From NCBI RefSeq assembly GCF_042651065.1, contig NZ_JBHSCH010000006.1, forward strand, positions 1 to 64,000: 64,000 nt of DNA, in the 5' to 3' direction. Below the pieces are notes generated by a model. It was not told the origin of the DNA. It saw only the letters and a program-made list of their open reading frames with translations, and ran no database searches. Positions 1-9,391 of this stretch are shown in pieces. Position 1 is the stretch's first letter. Every line of letters starts with the position of its first letter. Source of the stretch: Pseudoroseomonas aestuarii. GTDB lineage: Bacteria; Pseudomonadota; Alphaproteobacteria; Acetobacterales; Acetobacteraceae. The position numbers were made by a program, and so were the translations under genes.

Positions 1-450
1 GCCGCGCCGCGCCGCCCGGCCGGCATGGCGCCCGCCATGGTCACCGGCGCCGCCACGGCGCAGCAACTGGCGCCCGCCCCGCAGCCGGTGGCCTACGAGG
101 CCGCGCCGGAGGCGCCCTCGCCCGAGGACATGCCGGCCCCGCTGGCGCAGCACCCGGATGCCGCGGCGCGCCAGGCCGCGGCGCCGCGCCCGATGGCGCC
201 GCCGCCGGTCTCCGCGCCTCCGGCCAGCGGCGGCGGCTTCAACCTGTTCCGCCGCGCCACCGGCCTGATGCGCCGCAACCTCTCGGCCGAGGGCGACGCG
301 GCGCCGGCCCCCGCTCCGCGCCCGGTGGCCGCGGCCCCGGCGCAGCCTGCCGCGCCGCGCCCTGCTGCGGCACCCGCCCCGCAGCCGGCGCCGCAGGGCG
401 AGGAGATGGGCCTCGACATCCCGACCTTCCTGCGCCGCCAGAACAACTGA
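1..450 (+). CDS. ftsZ: Cell division protein FtsZ, C-terminal part (5' end outside window)
   Basis: The frame is open from the window edge to a TGA stop, so only about the last 149 residues are present. The visible part is a Pro/Ala/Gln-rich low-complexity linker ending in DIPTFLRRQNN. The D-I-P-x-F-L-R-R tail matches the conserved C-terminal peptide through which alphaproteobacterial FtsZ contacts FtsA and other Z-ring partners. The tubulin-like GTPase domain must lie upstream. lpxC follows 218 bp downstream, the usual order at the end of a division and cell-wall cluster. The call rests on the tail and the context, since no GTPase motif is visible. Confidence 0.85.
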   Translation, partial: AAPRRPAGMAPAMVTGAATAQQLAPAPQPVAYEAAPEAPSPEDMPAPLAQHPDAAARQAAAPRPMAPPPVSAPPASGGGFNLFRRATGLMRRNLSAEGDAAPAPAPRPVAAAPAQPAAPRPAAAPAPQPAPQGEEMGLDIPTFLRRQNN

Positions 451-476
451 ACGCCGGACGAGCCCGGTAACGAACC

Positions 477-510
477 AGCCCCGCAACGCAGGTTGTGGGG
501 CTTTTTGCTT
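477..510 (+). terminator. Intrinsic terminator after ftsZ
   Basis: An 11-bp stem (477-487 with 492-502, one G-U pair) with a GCAG loop is followed by TTTTGCTT. It lies 27 bp past the ftsZ stop, so lpxC is probably transcribed from its own promoter in the A+T-rich stretch at about 515-575. No clean -35/-10 pair can be assigned there. Confidence 0.85.
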
Positions 511-668
511 CGCACCAACCGTTTTAAATCAAAGACTTATCTGCCTAAGCTAACCTGAAATAAACGGAAACAAGCGTTGACTCGCGATGCCCCGCCGCAA
601 ATGCCATGTAACGGTCAGGCGGAACGGCCGCAGGGCCGCCTCCGCCGATCCAGGAATGGCCAGGGGCA

Positions 669-1634
669 ATGATGGACGGTTTCCTCGCAGTGGGCATGGA
701 ACGACGCAGGACGCTGAAGGCGCCCATCGGGTGCGTCGGCATCGGCCTGCACTCGGGCCGCCGCGCCGCGCTGACCCTGCGCCCCGCGCCCATCGGCACC
801 GGCATCGTCTTCCGCCGCACCGATCTCGGCCTCGACATCCCCGCGCGCTACGACCTGGTGTTCGACACCCGCCTGTGCACGGCCATTGCCCTGCCCGGCC
901 AGCCGCAGGCGCGACTCGGCACTATCGAGCACGTGATGGCCGCGCTGGCGGCCAGCGGCATCGACGACGTGGTGGTCGAGGTGGATGGCCCCGAGGTGCC
1001 GATCCTCGACGGCTCCGCCTCCCCCTTCCTGTTCCTCATCGACTGCGCCGGCATCGCCACCAGCGCCATGCCGCGCAGCACGATCGAGGTGCTGAAGACG
1101 GTGCGCGTGCAGGATGGCGAAGGCCCGGCCGCCCCGTGGGTGGCGCTGCACCCCACCGCCACGCCGGGCTTCGAGGCATCGCTGGAGATCGACTTCCCCT
1201 CCACCGCGATTGGCCACCAGAGCCTTTCCCTGCGCGTGACGGAAGCCTCCTTCCGCGGCGTGCTGGCCGATGCCCGCACCTTCACCATGGCCGAGGACGT
1301 GGCGCGGCTGCGCGCCATGGGTCTGGCGCAGGGCGGCAGCCTGGCCAATGCCGTGGTGGTCGACGGTCCGCTGGTGCTGAACCCGGGCGGGCTGCGCCAT
1401 GCCGATGAATGCGTGCGCCACAAGCTGCTGGACGTGGTGGGCGACCTCGCCCTGGCCAGCGCGCCGCTCTCGGCCCGCTTCAGCGGCAGCCGCTCCGGCC
1501 ACGCGCTGAACAACCGGCTGCTGCGCGCCCTGTTCGCCGATGCCAGCGCCTGGCGCTGGAAGGACGCGCCGCTGCTGCCCGCCACCGAGCCCGCAGCCAC
1601 GCGCGTTCCGGAAGCCGAGCCGGTCGCCGCCTGA
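669..1634 (+). CDS. lpxC: UDP-3-O-acyl-N-acetylglucosamine deacetylase LpxC
   Basis: This zinc amidase catalyses the committed step of lipid A synthesis in the cytoplasm, removing acetate from UDP-3-O-acyl-GlcNAc. At 321 residues it has normal length. The zinc and catalytic residues of the E. coli enzyme are all matched: H88 in IEHVMAAL, H251 and D255 in HKLLDVVGDL, and H278 in SGHALNNRLL (27 residues after H251, as in E. coli). ATG at 669 and ATG at 672 are both possible starts; the GGGG at 663-666 is spaced better for 672. The position between ftsZ and bamD is typical for alphaproteobacteria. Confidence 0.96.
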   Translation: MMDGFLAVGMERRRTLKAPIGCVGIGLHSGRRAALTLRPAPIGTGIVFRRTDLGLDIPARYDLVFDTRLCTAIALPGQPQARLGTIEHVMAALAASGIDDVVVEVDGPEVPILDGSASPFLFLIDCAGIATSAMPRSTIEVLKTVRVQDGEGPAAPWVALHPTATPGFEASLEIDFPSTAIGHQSLSLRVTEASFRGVLADARTFTMAEDVARLRAMGLAQGGSLANAVVVDGPLVLNPGGLRHADECVRHKLLDVVGDLALASAPLSARFSGSRSGHALNNRLLRALFADASAWRWKDAPLLPATEPAATRVPEAEPVAA

Positions 1635-1689
1635 TCCGGCCAGAGGGCCCCTTCGTCTTGGCGGGGGCGCATGATATAGAGCGGACGCC

Positions 1690-2535
1690 ATGCGCACCCG
1701 TCTGAACCGGACTCTCCGCCTCTCCCTGATCCTGGCCGCCCCGCTGCTGGCGGGCGCCTGCTCCCAGTGGGATGGCAAAGACACCTCCCTGCGCCCTCGT
1801 GCCCCGCTGGCCGAGCAGACGCCGGAGTCCCTGTATGCCGCCGGCATCGAATCGCTGCGCCAGGAACGCTACGTCCAGGCCATCGAATATTTCGATACGG
1901 TGGAGCGGGAGCATCCCTACTCGACCTGGGCCACCAGCGCGAAGCTGATGTCGGCCTATTCCGACTACATGCGGAACCGCTACACCGAGGCGATCGGCGC
2001 GCTGGACCGCTTCATCCAGCTGCACCCCGCGCACCGCGACATCGCCTATGCCTACTATCTGCGCGCGCTCTCCTACTATGAGCAGATCGTCGATGCCGAG
2101 CGCGACCAGCGTGGCACCGAGATCGCCATGGCGCAGCTCCAGGAAGTGATCAACCGCTTCCCCGAAAGCTCCTATGCCCGCGATGCGCGGCTGAAGATGG
2201 ACCTCGCCCGCGACCATCTCGCCGGGCGGGAGATGAACATCGGCCGCTTCTACCAGTCCCGCGGGCTGTATTCCGCCGCCATCGGCCGCTTTCGGCGCGT
2301 GGTGGAGGAGTTCCAGACCACCAACCACACGCCCGAGGCGCTGCACCGCCTGACCGAGATCTATCTCGCCCTCGGCCTCACCGAGGAGGCGCGGCGCACC
2401 GCCAGCGTGCTCGGCCACAACTACCCCGGCAACCCGTGGTACCAGGATTCCTACGCCCTGCTGGTGGATGGCGCGCAACCGGCGGCGCAGGACCGGCCGG
2501 GCATCCTCCGCCGCGCCTGGAACTCGGTGTTCTGA
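1690..2535 (+). CDS. bamD: Outer membrane assembly lipoprotein BamD
   Basis: 281 residues. The N-terminus is a lipoprotein signal (basic MRTRLNRTLR, a hydrophobic run, then LLAGAC) with the lipidated Cys at residue 24. The mature part consists of tetratricopeptide-like helical repeats (motifs such as YAAGIESLRQERYVQAIEYF and the YY-rich segment near residue 120), as in BamD/YfiO/ComL. The protein sits on the inner leaflet of the outer membrane as part of the BAM complex that inserts beta-barrel proteins. It lies 55 bp after lpxC and 37 bp before recN, likely in one transcript. Confidence 0.94.
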   Translation: MRTRLNRTLRLSLILAAPLLAGACSQWDGKDTSLRPRAPLAEQTPESLYAAGIESLRQERYVQAIEYFDTVEREHPYSTWATSAKLMSAYSDYMRNRYTEAIGALDRFIQLHPAHRDIAYAYYLRALSYYEQIVDAERDQRGTEIAMAQLQEVINRFPESSYARDARLKMDLARDHLAGREMNIGRFYQSRGLYSAAIGRFRRVVEEFQTTNHTPEALHRLTEIYLALGLTEEARRTASVLGHNYPGNPWYQDSYALLVDGAQPAAQDRPGILRRAWNSVF

Positions 2536-2572
2536 GCCGGCGGGCCGGGAACGCCGCGGCCAAGGCCCCGCC

Positions 2573-4243
2573 ATGCTGAACTCGCTCGCCATCCGCGACG
2601 TGGTGCTGATCGACCGGCTGGACCTGTCGCTCGGCGCCGGCCTCACCGTGCTGACCGGCGAGACCGGTGCCGGCAAGTCCATCCTGCTGGACAGCCTGGG
2701 CTTGGCGCTCGGCCAGCGCGCCGAGGCTGGCATGGTGCGCGGCGGGCAGGCCCAGGCCTCGGTCGCCGCCTGCTTCCACCTCCCCCCCGACCACCCCGCG
2801 AATGCCCTGCTGGTGGAGCAGGGAATCGAGGTGGAGGAGGATCTGGTGCTGCGCCGCGTGGTGCAGGCCGATGGCCGCTCCCGCGCCTTCGTCAACGACC
2901 AGCCGGTGGGTGTGGCGCTGCTGCGCCGGCTCGGCGCGCTGCTCGTCGAGGTGCAGGGTCAGCACGACCAGGTCGGCCTCGCCGACCCCGCCACCCACGC
3001 CGCCCTGCTCGACGCCTTCGGCGGGCTGGAGCCGGACCGCACCGGCGTCGGCGAGGCCTACCGCGCCTGGCGGCAGGCCGAGCGCGCCCTGCGCGAGGCG
3101 CAGGAGGCCATCGCCCAGGCGCAGCGCGACGAGGAATGGCTGCGCCACGCGGTGGAGGAGCTCTCCCTGCTCGGGCCGGCCGAGGGCGAGGAAGACGCCC
3201 TGGCCAATGAGCGCCAGGCCATGCAGCAGGGCGAGCGCCGGGCCGAGGCCGTGGCCGCCGCCCTCTCCGAGTTGCAGCCGCGCGACGGCCGCGGCAGCGC
3301 CGGCCCGGCCGGCGCGCTGCGCCACGCCGCCGGCGCGCTGGAGCGCCTGCCGCCGCCAAACGAGGAGGCGTCACCGATCCTCGCCGCGCTGGGCCAGGCA
3401 CAGGATTCGCTGGCCGAGGCGGAGAGCCTGCTGGAGCGCCTCGGCGCCGATCTCGGCCCCGACCCGCGCCGGCTGGAGCAGGTGGAGGAGCGGCTCTTCG
3501 CGCTGCGCGCCGCCGCCCGCAAGCACATGGTGGCGGTGGTGGAGCTGCCGCAGCTGTTGCAGGACCTCGCAGCCCGCCTCTCGGCGCTGGATGCCGGGGC
3601 CGAGCGCGCCGCCGCGCTGGAGCAGGCCGCCGCCGCGGCGCGTGCCGGCTATGTCCGCCGCGCCGGGGCGCTGTCCGCCGCCCGCGCCAAGGCCGCCCGC
3701 GAACTGGAGAAGGCGGTGGCGCAGGAGCTGGCGCCGCTGAAGCTGGATCGCGCCCGGCTGCATATCGAGATCGCGCCCCGCGAGGAGCGCGCCTGGGCGG
3801 CCGACGGGCAGGACCGCGTCACCTTCCTGGTCTCCACCAACCCCGGCCAGAAGCCGGGGCAGCTCGACAAGATCGCCTCGGGTGGCGAGCTGTCCCGCCT
3901 GATGCTGGCGCTGAAGGTGGTGCTGGCGCGTGGCTCGCCCGTGCCGACCCTGGTGTTCGACGAGGTGGACAGCGGCATCGGCGGCGCCACGGCGGCGGCG
4001 GTGGGCGAGCGCCTGGCGCGCGTGGCCGAGCGCCTGCAGGTGCTGGTGGTGACGCACAGCCCGCAGGTGGCGGCGCGCGGCACGCAGCACTGGCGCGTCT
4101 CCAAGGGCGTGCGGGCCGACCGCGCCGAGACCCGGGTGGAGCCGCTCGACGCGCAGGCGCGCCGCGAGGAGCTGGCCCGCATGCTGGCCGGCGAGACCAT
4201 CACCGAAGCCGCCCGCGCCGCCGCCGACAGCCTGCTGCGCTGA
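2573..4243 (+). CDS. recN: DNA repair protein RecN
   Basis: 556-residue SMC-like ATPase of double-strand break repair. The protein opens with MLNSLAIRDVVLIDRL and a Walker A motif GETGAGKS near residues 29-36. A long Ala/Glu/Gln-rich coiled-coil middle follows, then the C-terminal half of the ATPase: SGGELSRLMLALK signature, TLVFDEVDSGIGG Walker B and VVTHSPQVAA. The frame is open for 35 further codons upstream, but those overlap bamD and lack RecN similarity, so ATG 2573 is chosen. Length is normal for the family. Confidence 0.96.
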   Translation: MLNSLAIRDVVLIDRLDLSLGAGLTVLTGETGAGKSILLDSLGLALGQRAEAGMVRGGQAQASVAACFHLPPDHPANALLVEQGIEVEEDLVLRRVVQADGRSRAFVNDQPVGVALLRRLGALLVEVQGQHDQVGLADPATHAALLDAFGGLEPDRTGVGEAYRAWRQAERALREAQEAIAQAQRDEEWLRHAVEELSLLGPAEGEEDALANERQAMQQGERRAEAVAAALSELQPRDGRGSAGPAGALRHAAGALERLPPPNEEASPILAALGQAQDSLAEAESLLERLGADLGPDPRRLEQVEERLFALRAAARKHMVAVVELPQLLQDLAARLSALDAGAERAAALEQAAAAARAGYVRRAGALSAARAKAARELEKAVAQELAPLKLDRARLHIEIAPREERAWAADGQDRVTFLVSTNPGQKPGQLDKIASGGELSRLMLALKVVLARGSPVPTLVFDEVDSGIGGATAAAVGERLARVAERLQVLVVTHSPQVAARGTQHWRVSKGVRADRAETRVEPLDAQARREELARMLAGETITEAARAAADSLLR

Positions 4244-4271
4244 CGCCGACTGGCAGAAAAAAGATGGGGGT

Positions 4272-4306
4272 CCGGGGGAATTCCTTCCCCCGGCCTTTTT
4301 GTTTTT
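4272..4306 (+). terminator. Intrinsic terminator after recN
   Basis: A perfect 9-bp stem (4272-4280 with 4285-4293) with a TTCC loop is followed by CC, TTTTT, G and TTTTT. This is one of the clearest terminators in the window. It separates the lpxC-bamD-recN unit from ligA. Confidence 0.92.
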
Positions 4307-4334
4307 CTCTCCCCGCCGCGTTAACGGACATGCC

Positions 4335-6506
4335 ATGACCGCGCCGCTCCGCCCGATTCCCGTCGACGACCTGACCGAGGCCCAGGCGGCCGAGGAACTC
4401 GCCGCCCTGGCCGAGGCGATCGAGACCGCCGACATCGCCTATCACCAGAACGACGCGCCGGTGATGACCGACGCGGAGTACGACGCGCTGCGCCGCCGCA
4501 ACGCCGCCATCGAGCGCCGCTTCCCCGCCCTGAAGCGGGCCGACAGCCCGAGCGAGGCGTCCCCCGGCGCGGCGCCGGCGGCGGGCTTCGCCAAGTCCCG
4601 CCACGGCACGCCGATGCTGAGCCTGGACAACGCCTTCTCCCCCGAGGACTTCGCCGAGTTCGCGAAAAGCATCCGGCGCTTCCTGAAGCTGCCGCCGGAG
4701 GAGACGCTGCGCTTCGTGGCCGAGCCGAAGATCGACGGGCTCTCGGTCAACCTGCTCTACGAGAACGGCGTCTTCGTCCGCGGCGCCACGCGCGGCGACG
4801 GCACGGTGGGCGAGGACATCACCCGCAACCTGGAGACGCTGGACGAGCTGCCGCGCCACCTGCCCGCCCCCTTCCCGGACTCGATCGAGATCCGCGGCGA
4901 GGTGTTCATGACCAAGGCCGACTTCCTGGCCTTCCATGCCGAGCAGACGCGGCTGCACGAGGAGCGCGAGCAGCGGCGCGAGCGCGGCGAGAAGGTGGGC
5001 GAGGCGGTCCGCATCCCGGTCAACCCGCGCAACGCGGCGGCGGGCAGCCTGCGCCAGCTCAACCCCGAGGTCACGGCGCGACGGCCGCTGAAGCTCTTCG
5101 CCTATGCCCAGGGCGAGTCGAGCAGCCCGGTGGCCGAGACCCATGCCGGCTACCTGAAGCAGCTCGAGGCCTGGGGCTTCCGGGTGAACCCCCTCTCCCG
5201 CACCCTGCCGGACGAAACCGCCGCCGAGGCCTTCCAGGCGGAGATGACGGCGGAGCGCGCCGGCCTCGCCTATGACATCGACGGCGTGGTCTACAAGCTG
5301 GACCGGCTGGACTGGCAGGCGCGGCTCGGCTTCGTCGGCCGCGCGCCGCGCTGGGCCATCGCCTGGAAGTTCCCGGCGGAGCGGGCCGAGACGGTGCTGC
5401 TCGAGATCCAGATCCAGGTCGGCCGCACGGGGGCGCTGACGCCGCGCGCGGTGATGCAGCCGGTCAATGTCGGCGGCGTCATGGTGCAGCACGCCACCCT
5501 GCACAACGAGGACGAGATCGCCCGCAAGGATGTGCGGGTGGGCGACACCGTCATCCTCCAGCGCGCCGGCGACGTGATCCCGCAGATCGTCGGCGTGGTG
5601 GCGGAGAAGCGGCCGCCGGAGGTGGAGGCCGCCGGGCCGTGGCGCCCCCTGACCCATTGCCCCGCCTGCGGCAGCCACGCCGTGCGGCCGGAGGGCGAGG
5701 TGGTGCGGCGCTGCACCGGCGGGCTGGTCTGCCCGGCCCAGACGGTGGAGCGGCTCAAGCATTTCGTCAGCCGCAACGCCATGGATATCGAGGGGCTGGG
5801 CGAGGAGAACATCCTCAGGCTGCACGAGGAGGGGCTGGTGAAGAGCCCCGCCGACCTGTTCCGCCTGGCCCCGCATGCCGAGCGGATGCGCGGCTGGGAG
5901 GGCTGGGGCCGCTCCGCCAAGGGCGCGGCCGGCACGAGGAAGGTGGCCAACCTGCTCGCCGCCATCGAATCCCGGCGCAACGCGCCGCTGGAGCGGTTCA
6001 TCTTCGCCCTCGGCATACGCCGCATCGGCGAGCAGAACGCCAAGCTGCTGGCGCGGCACTACCAGAGCTTCGCCGTCTGGCGGGAGAAGATGGTGGCGGC
6101 CACCACCGTGGGCTCCGAGGCGCGGGAGGAGCTGGGCTCGATCCAGGGCATCGGCCCGGCCATCGCCACCGAGCTGGCCGAGTTCTTCGCCGAGCGCCAC
6201 AACCGCGACGCGCTGGACGACCTCGCCCGCGAGGTGGCGCCCGCCGATGCGGAGGATTTCTCCGCCAGCGACAGCCCCTTCGCGGGGAAGGTCATCGTCT
6301 TTACCGGGACGCTGGAAAAGACCTCGCGCGACGAGGCGGAGGCGGTGGCCGAGCGGCTGGGCGCCAAGGTGACCAAGAGCGTCTCGAAGAAGACCGATTT
6401 CGTCGTGGTGGGGGCGGAAGCCGGGTCGAAGGCCAAGAAGGCGGCCGAGCTGGGGCTGCGGACGCTCACAGAGGCCGAGTGGCGGGAACTCGCCGGGCTG
6501 GGATAA
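4335..6506 (+). CDS. ligA: NAD-dependent DNA ligase LigA
   Basis: 723 residues. The enzyme seals nicks in replication and repair using NAD+. Domains in order: Ia/NAD-binding (residues 12-75), adenylation domain with the AMP-accepting lysine K132 in EPKIDG, OB fold with the VGRTGALTPRA segment, a four-Cys zinc finger (CPACG through CTGGLVCP), helix-hairpin-helix region (GIRRIGEQNAK, IQGIGPAIA), and a C-terminal BRCT domain starting at FAGKVIVFTGTL. ATG 4335 starts MTAPLRPIPVDDLTEAQA; the 12 extra upstream codons overlap the terminator tail and are rejected. Confidence 0.97.
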   Translation: MTAPLRPIPVDDLTEAQAAEELAALAEAIETADIAYHQNDAPVMTDAEYDALRRRNAAIERRFPALKRADSPSEASPGAAPAAGFAKSRHGTPMLSLDNAFSPEDFAEFAKSIRRFLKLPPEETLRFVAEPKIDGLSVNLLYENGVFVRGATRGDGTVGEDITRNLETLDELPRHLPAPFPDSIEIRGEVFMTKADFLAFHAEQTRLHEEREQRRERGEKVGEAVRIPVNPRNAAAGSLRQLNPEVTARRPLKLFAYAQGESSSPVAETHAGYLKQLEAWGFRVNPLSRTLPDETAAEAFQAEMTAERAGLAYDIDGVVYKLDRLDWQARLGFVGRAPRWAIAWKFPAERAETVLLEIQIQVGRTGALTPRAVMQPVNVGGVMVQHATLHNEDEIARKDVRVGDTVILQRAGDVIPQIVGVVAEKRPPEVEAAGPWRPLTHCPACGSHAVRPEGEVVRRCTGGLVCPAQTVERLKHFVSRNAMDIEGLGEENILRLHEEGLVKSPADLFRLAPHAERMRGWEGWGRSAKGAAGTRKVANLLAAIESRRNAPLERFIFALGIRRIGEQNAKLLARHYQSFAVWREKMVAATTVGSEAREELGSIQGIGPAIATELAEFFAERHNRDALDDLAREVAPADAEDFSASDSPFAGKVIVFTGTLEKTSRDEAEAVAERLGAKVTKSVSKKTDFVVVGAEAGSKAKKAAELGLRTLTEAEWRELAGLG

Positions 6507-6510
6507 GCAC

Positions 6511-6572
6511 AGGGGAGGCGCCGCCTCCCCTGACTCCTCCGCCGGGGAGACAGTGTCTCCCCGGACCCCGCC
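6511..6572 (-). repeat. Double-hairpin intergenic repeat, copy B
   Basis: Two perfect hairpins stand side by side: 10-bp arms 6511-6520/6522-6531, and 11-bp arms 6542-6552/6554-6564. Read on the minus strand, the order and sequence match the element at 20891-20948: a GGCGGGGTCC lead, a GACACTGTC-centred hairpin, then a hairpin with a GGCGGCGCC core. It starts one base after the stop of the minus-strand hydrolase and 4 bp after the ligA stop, so it may end both transcripts. No T-run follows either hairpin. Confidence 0.75.
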
Positions 6573-6573
6573 C

Positions 6574-7449
6574 TCAGTGACGCAGGCTGAGGGCGCGCTC
6601 GCTCATGCGGGCCGCCAGCAATTCCGCCAGCCCCTCGTGCAGCACGCCCAGCGGGTCGCGGCCCAGGCCCTGCGAGACGGAAGCCCGGTGGCCGCCGCGG
6701 ATGACCCGGTGGCGGGCACCGGGCAGCAGCGCCGAGGCCACGGAGACGAAGCCGTCATTCGGGCCGGCGCCGCGCCGCATCATGAAGCGGACCATGGGCA
6801 GGTAGCGGCGGTCCGGCCCCACCGCGTCACGCTCCAGGTAGCTGCCGACGCAGAGCACCGGCAGGCTGGCGGTGATCTCGGCCACCCGCGCGGCATGGGC
6901 CGCCATCCAGGCGGCGCGGCCCTCGGTGGAGAGGTCCGGCAGGCCGGCGCCGCCGCCCATGCGCAGCGCCCGCACCAGCGCCGCCAGGCCGCGGTGCAGG
7001 CGGGGGCGGGCCAGCAGCGCATCGGCCACCGGCGAGCCGTGGAAAGGCGCGTGCAGCGCCAGCAGCCCGGCGCAGCGCGCCGCCACGGCAGGCTCCAGCA
7101 GCGCCGCCAGCGCCTCCAGCCCGCCCTTGCTGTGCGCCACCAGCAGGCAGGGCTCCGGCTCGGCCAGGATGGCCTCGGCCAGCCGCGCGGCATTGGGCGC
7201 GATGGGCGCGGTGGTGGGCAGCTTCACCACGCGGGCGCGGGCGCCCTGCGCCAGCAGCCAGCGCAGCTGCGTGCCCATGTAGTCCATGCCGAGCGGCGCC
7301 AGCCGCGCCGCCCCCTCCCCCATCAGGCCATAGACCAGCAGCACGCGCTGCCCCGCCAGGAGGGGCAGCATCGGCTCGGCAAAGGGCGCGGCGGGGATGG
7401 GGCGGCGCAGCCGGGCGGTCAGAGCGGCGCGCAGGCCCACTGCAGCCAT
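6574..7449 (-). CDS. Alpha/beta hydrolase (lipase/esterase-like)
   Basis: 291 residues. VLLVYGLMGEGAARL matches the oxyanion strand, and LLVAHSKGGLEALAALL is the nucleophile elbow (Ser in H-S-K-G-G). NDGFVSVASALLPG and the RGGHRASVSQG segment would supply the acid and His of a triad, as in triacylglycerol-lipase-like proteins. There is no signal peptide. The substrate cannot be told from sequence. The start overlaps the aminopeptidase gene by 31 bp, suggesting translational coupling. A later start is possible, but MAAVGLRAALTARL reads naturally. Confidence 0.7.
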   Translation of the reverse strand: MAAVGLRAALTARLRRPIPAAPFAEPMLPLLAGQRVLLVYGLMGEGAARLAPLGMDYMGTQLRWLLAQGARARVVKLPTTAPIAPNAARLAEAILAEPEPCLLVAHSKGGLEALAALLEPAVAARCAGLLALHAPFHGSPVADALLARPRLHRGLAALVRALRMGGGAGLPDLSTEGRAAWMAAHAARVAEITASLPVLCVGSYLERDAVGPDRRYLPMVRFMMRRGAGPNDGFVSVASALLPGARHRVIRGGHRASVSQGLGRDPLGVLHEGLAELLAARMSERALSLRH

Positions 7450-9212
7450 TCCGCCACATCGGCTTCCACCGCGCCGCCGATCTCGGCCAGCACGCGGCCA
7501 TGGTAGGCATCCACCCAGGCATGCTCGGCCGGGGTGAGCAGCGCGCGATCGATCAGACGGCGCTCATAAGGCACCAGGGTCAGGGTCTCGAACTCCAGGA
7601 AGGGCCGCGTCTGGCCGGGGCGGGCCTCGGCCGCGCGGGTCAGCAGCAGGTTCTCGATGCGGATACCATAGGCGCCCGGCTGGTAGAAACCCGGCTCGTC
7701 GGACAGGATCATGCCCGGCCGCAGCGGCACCGTCCGCGCCGCCCGGCTGATGCTGACCGGCCCCTCATGCACCGAGAGGAAGCTGCCGATGCCATGGCCG
7801 GTGCCATGGTCGAAATCCAGCCCCGCCTGCCAGAGCGGCGCGCGCGCCACCGCGTCGATATGCGGCCCGGCCACGCCCTGCGGGAAGCGCAGCGTGGCCA
7901 GTGCGATGTGGCCGCGCAGCACGCGGGTGTAGCGCTCCACGAGGTCGGCCGGGGGGGTGGGGCCGCCCTCGCGGGGGCCGGTCCACAGGGTGCGGGTGAT
8001 GTCGGTGGTGCCGTCCGTGTACTGGCCGCCGCTGTCGATCAGGTAGCACTCGCCGGGGTGGATCGGGCGGTCGCTCTCCGGCGTGGCGCGGTAGTGGACG
8101 ATGGCGCCATGCTCGCCCGCCCCCGAGATGGCGGGGAAGCTCTCGGCGCGGAACAGCGGCTGCGCCCGCCGGAAGGCCAGGAGGCGCCCGGCGGCGCTCA
8201 TTTCCGTCTCGCCGCCCTGGGGCGCGTGGCGGGCGAACCAGGCGAGGAAGCGCGCCATCGCCGCGGCGTCGCGCTTGTGGGCGGCGCGGGCGCCCTCCTG
8301 CTCCACCGGGTTCTTGCAGGCGCGCGGCAGGCGGCAGGGGTCCTCGCCCGGGCGCAGCGTGGCGCCGGCCTCGCGCAGCGTGGCGGCGAACCAGACGGGC
8401 GTGGCGTCGGGGTCGATCCGCACCGCCTTGCCGCCGAGCCTGGCCAGCGCCTCGGCCAGCGCCGCCGGCGGATGCGCCGCCACCGCGTTGCCCAGATGCA
8501 CCCGCACCGCCTCGGAGAGCTTGGCCGGCTCCATGAACAGCTCCACCCGCGCATCGGCGTGCAGCAGGGCGAAGCCCAGGGCCAGCGGCGTGTGCTCCAG
8601 ATCGCCGCCGCGCAGGTTCAGCAGCCAGGCCAGGGAATGCGGGTCGGCCAGCACCGCGGCATCCTCGCCGGCGGCGCGCAGGGTGGCGGCGGCCTCGGCG
8701 CGCTTCTCGGCCGAATCGCGGCCGGCATAGGCAAGCGGGTGCGGCACGGCGGGCGCGGCGGGCGGCGCCGGGCGGTCCCGCCACACGGCATCGACCGGAT
8801 TGGCCGCCAGCGGCACCAGCACGGCGCCCGAGGGGGCCAGCCTGTCCAGCACCGATTGCGGGTGCAGCCAGGGGTCGTAGCCGATGCGCAGGCCGGCGGC
8901 GTGCTCGGCCAGCCAATCCTGCGGCGGCTGCTCGGTGAGGTGGCGCTGCTCCCACAGGGTGGTGTCGGCCTGCTGCCGCGCCTGGGTGGTGTAGCGGCCA
9001 TCGACGAAGAGCGCGGCGCGCTCCGCCAGCACGATGGCCATGCCGGCGCTGCCGGTGAAGCCGGTGACCCAGGCCAGCCGCTCGCCGCTGGGGGGCACGT
9101 ATTCGCCCAGGTATTCGTCGCTGCGGGGAATCAGCAGGCCATCCACCCCGCTGCGGGCAAGCTCGGCGCGAAGGGCGGCGAGGCGTTCGGCGTGTGTCAC
9201 TTCGGTTAGCAT
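7419..9212 (-). CDS. Xaa-Pro aminopeptidase (M24 family, PepP/AMPP-type)
   Basis: 597 residues, the length of the long (three-domain) aminopeptidase P group. Two creatinase-like N-terminal domains (GVDGLLIPRSDEYLGEY; VTGFTGSAGMAIV) precede the catalytic pita-bread fold. The dimetal ligands are visible: two Asp in YLIDSGGQYTDGTTDIT, His in GTGHGIGSFLSVHEGP, Glu in DEPGFYQPGAYGIRIEN, and the last Glu in the FETLTLVPYER segment. It releases N-terminal residues that precede proline, in the cytoplasm. It is the first gene of a two-gene minus-strand unit with the hydrolase. Confidence 0.93.
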   Translation of the reverse strand: MLTEVTHAERLAALRAELARSGVDGLLIPRSDEYLGEYVPPSGERLAWVTGFTGSAGMAIVLAERAALFVDGRYTTQARQQADTTLWEQRHLTEQPPQDWLAEHAAGLRIGYDPWLHPQSVLDRLAPSGAVLVPLAANPVDAVWRDRPAPPAAPAVPHPLAYAGRDSAEKRAEAAATLRAAGEDAAVLADPHSLAWLLNLRGGDLEHTPLALGFALLHADARVELFMEPAKLSEAVRVHLGNAVAAHPPAALAEALARLGGKAVRIDPDATPVWFAATLREAGATLRPGEDPCRLPRACKNPVEQEGARAAHKRDAAAMARFLAWFARHAPQGGETEMSAAGRLLAFRRAQPLFRAESFPAISGAGEHGAIVHYRATPESDRPIHPGECYLIDSGGQYTDGTTDITRTLWTGPREGGPTPPADLVERYTRVLRGHIALATLRFPQGVAGPHIDAVARAPLWQAGLDFDHGTGHGIGSFLSVHEGPVSISRAARTVPLRPGMILSDEPGFYQPGAYGIRIENLLLTRAAEARPGQTRPFLEFETLTLVPYERRLIDRALLTPAEHAWVDAYHGRVLAEIGGAVEADVAEWLQWACAPL

Positions 9213-9391
9213 CCCGTTAAGAACATATTTCCACAGGTATCAATGCGTCCTGCGCATGGCTCAGCTTCGCTTGTCGCGCTCGTCTTCGCGCCTGCACAAG
9301 ATTACATCCTGCTCATCGCACCAGGGGCGGGCGGTCGACGGCAAGAGCCAGTCCTGCGGACCACCCCGGCGCGCAACTGGAACGCTAGACA

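Noticed and set aside
577..612. TTGACT as a -35 for lpxC
   Set aside because: The only possible -10 (TGTAAC) is 24 bp away, too far for sigma-70.
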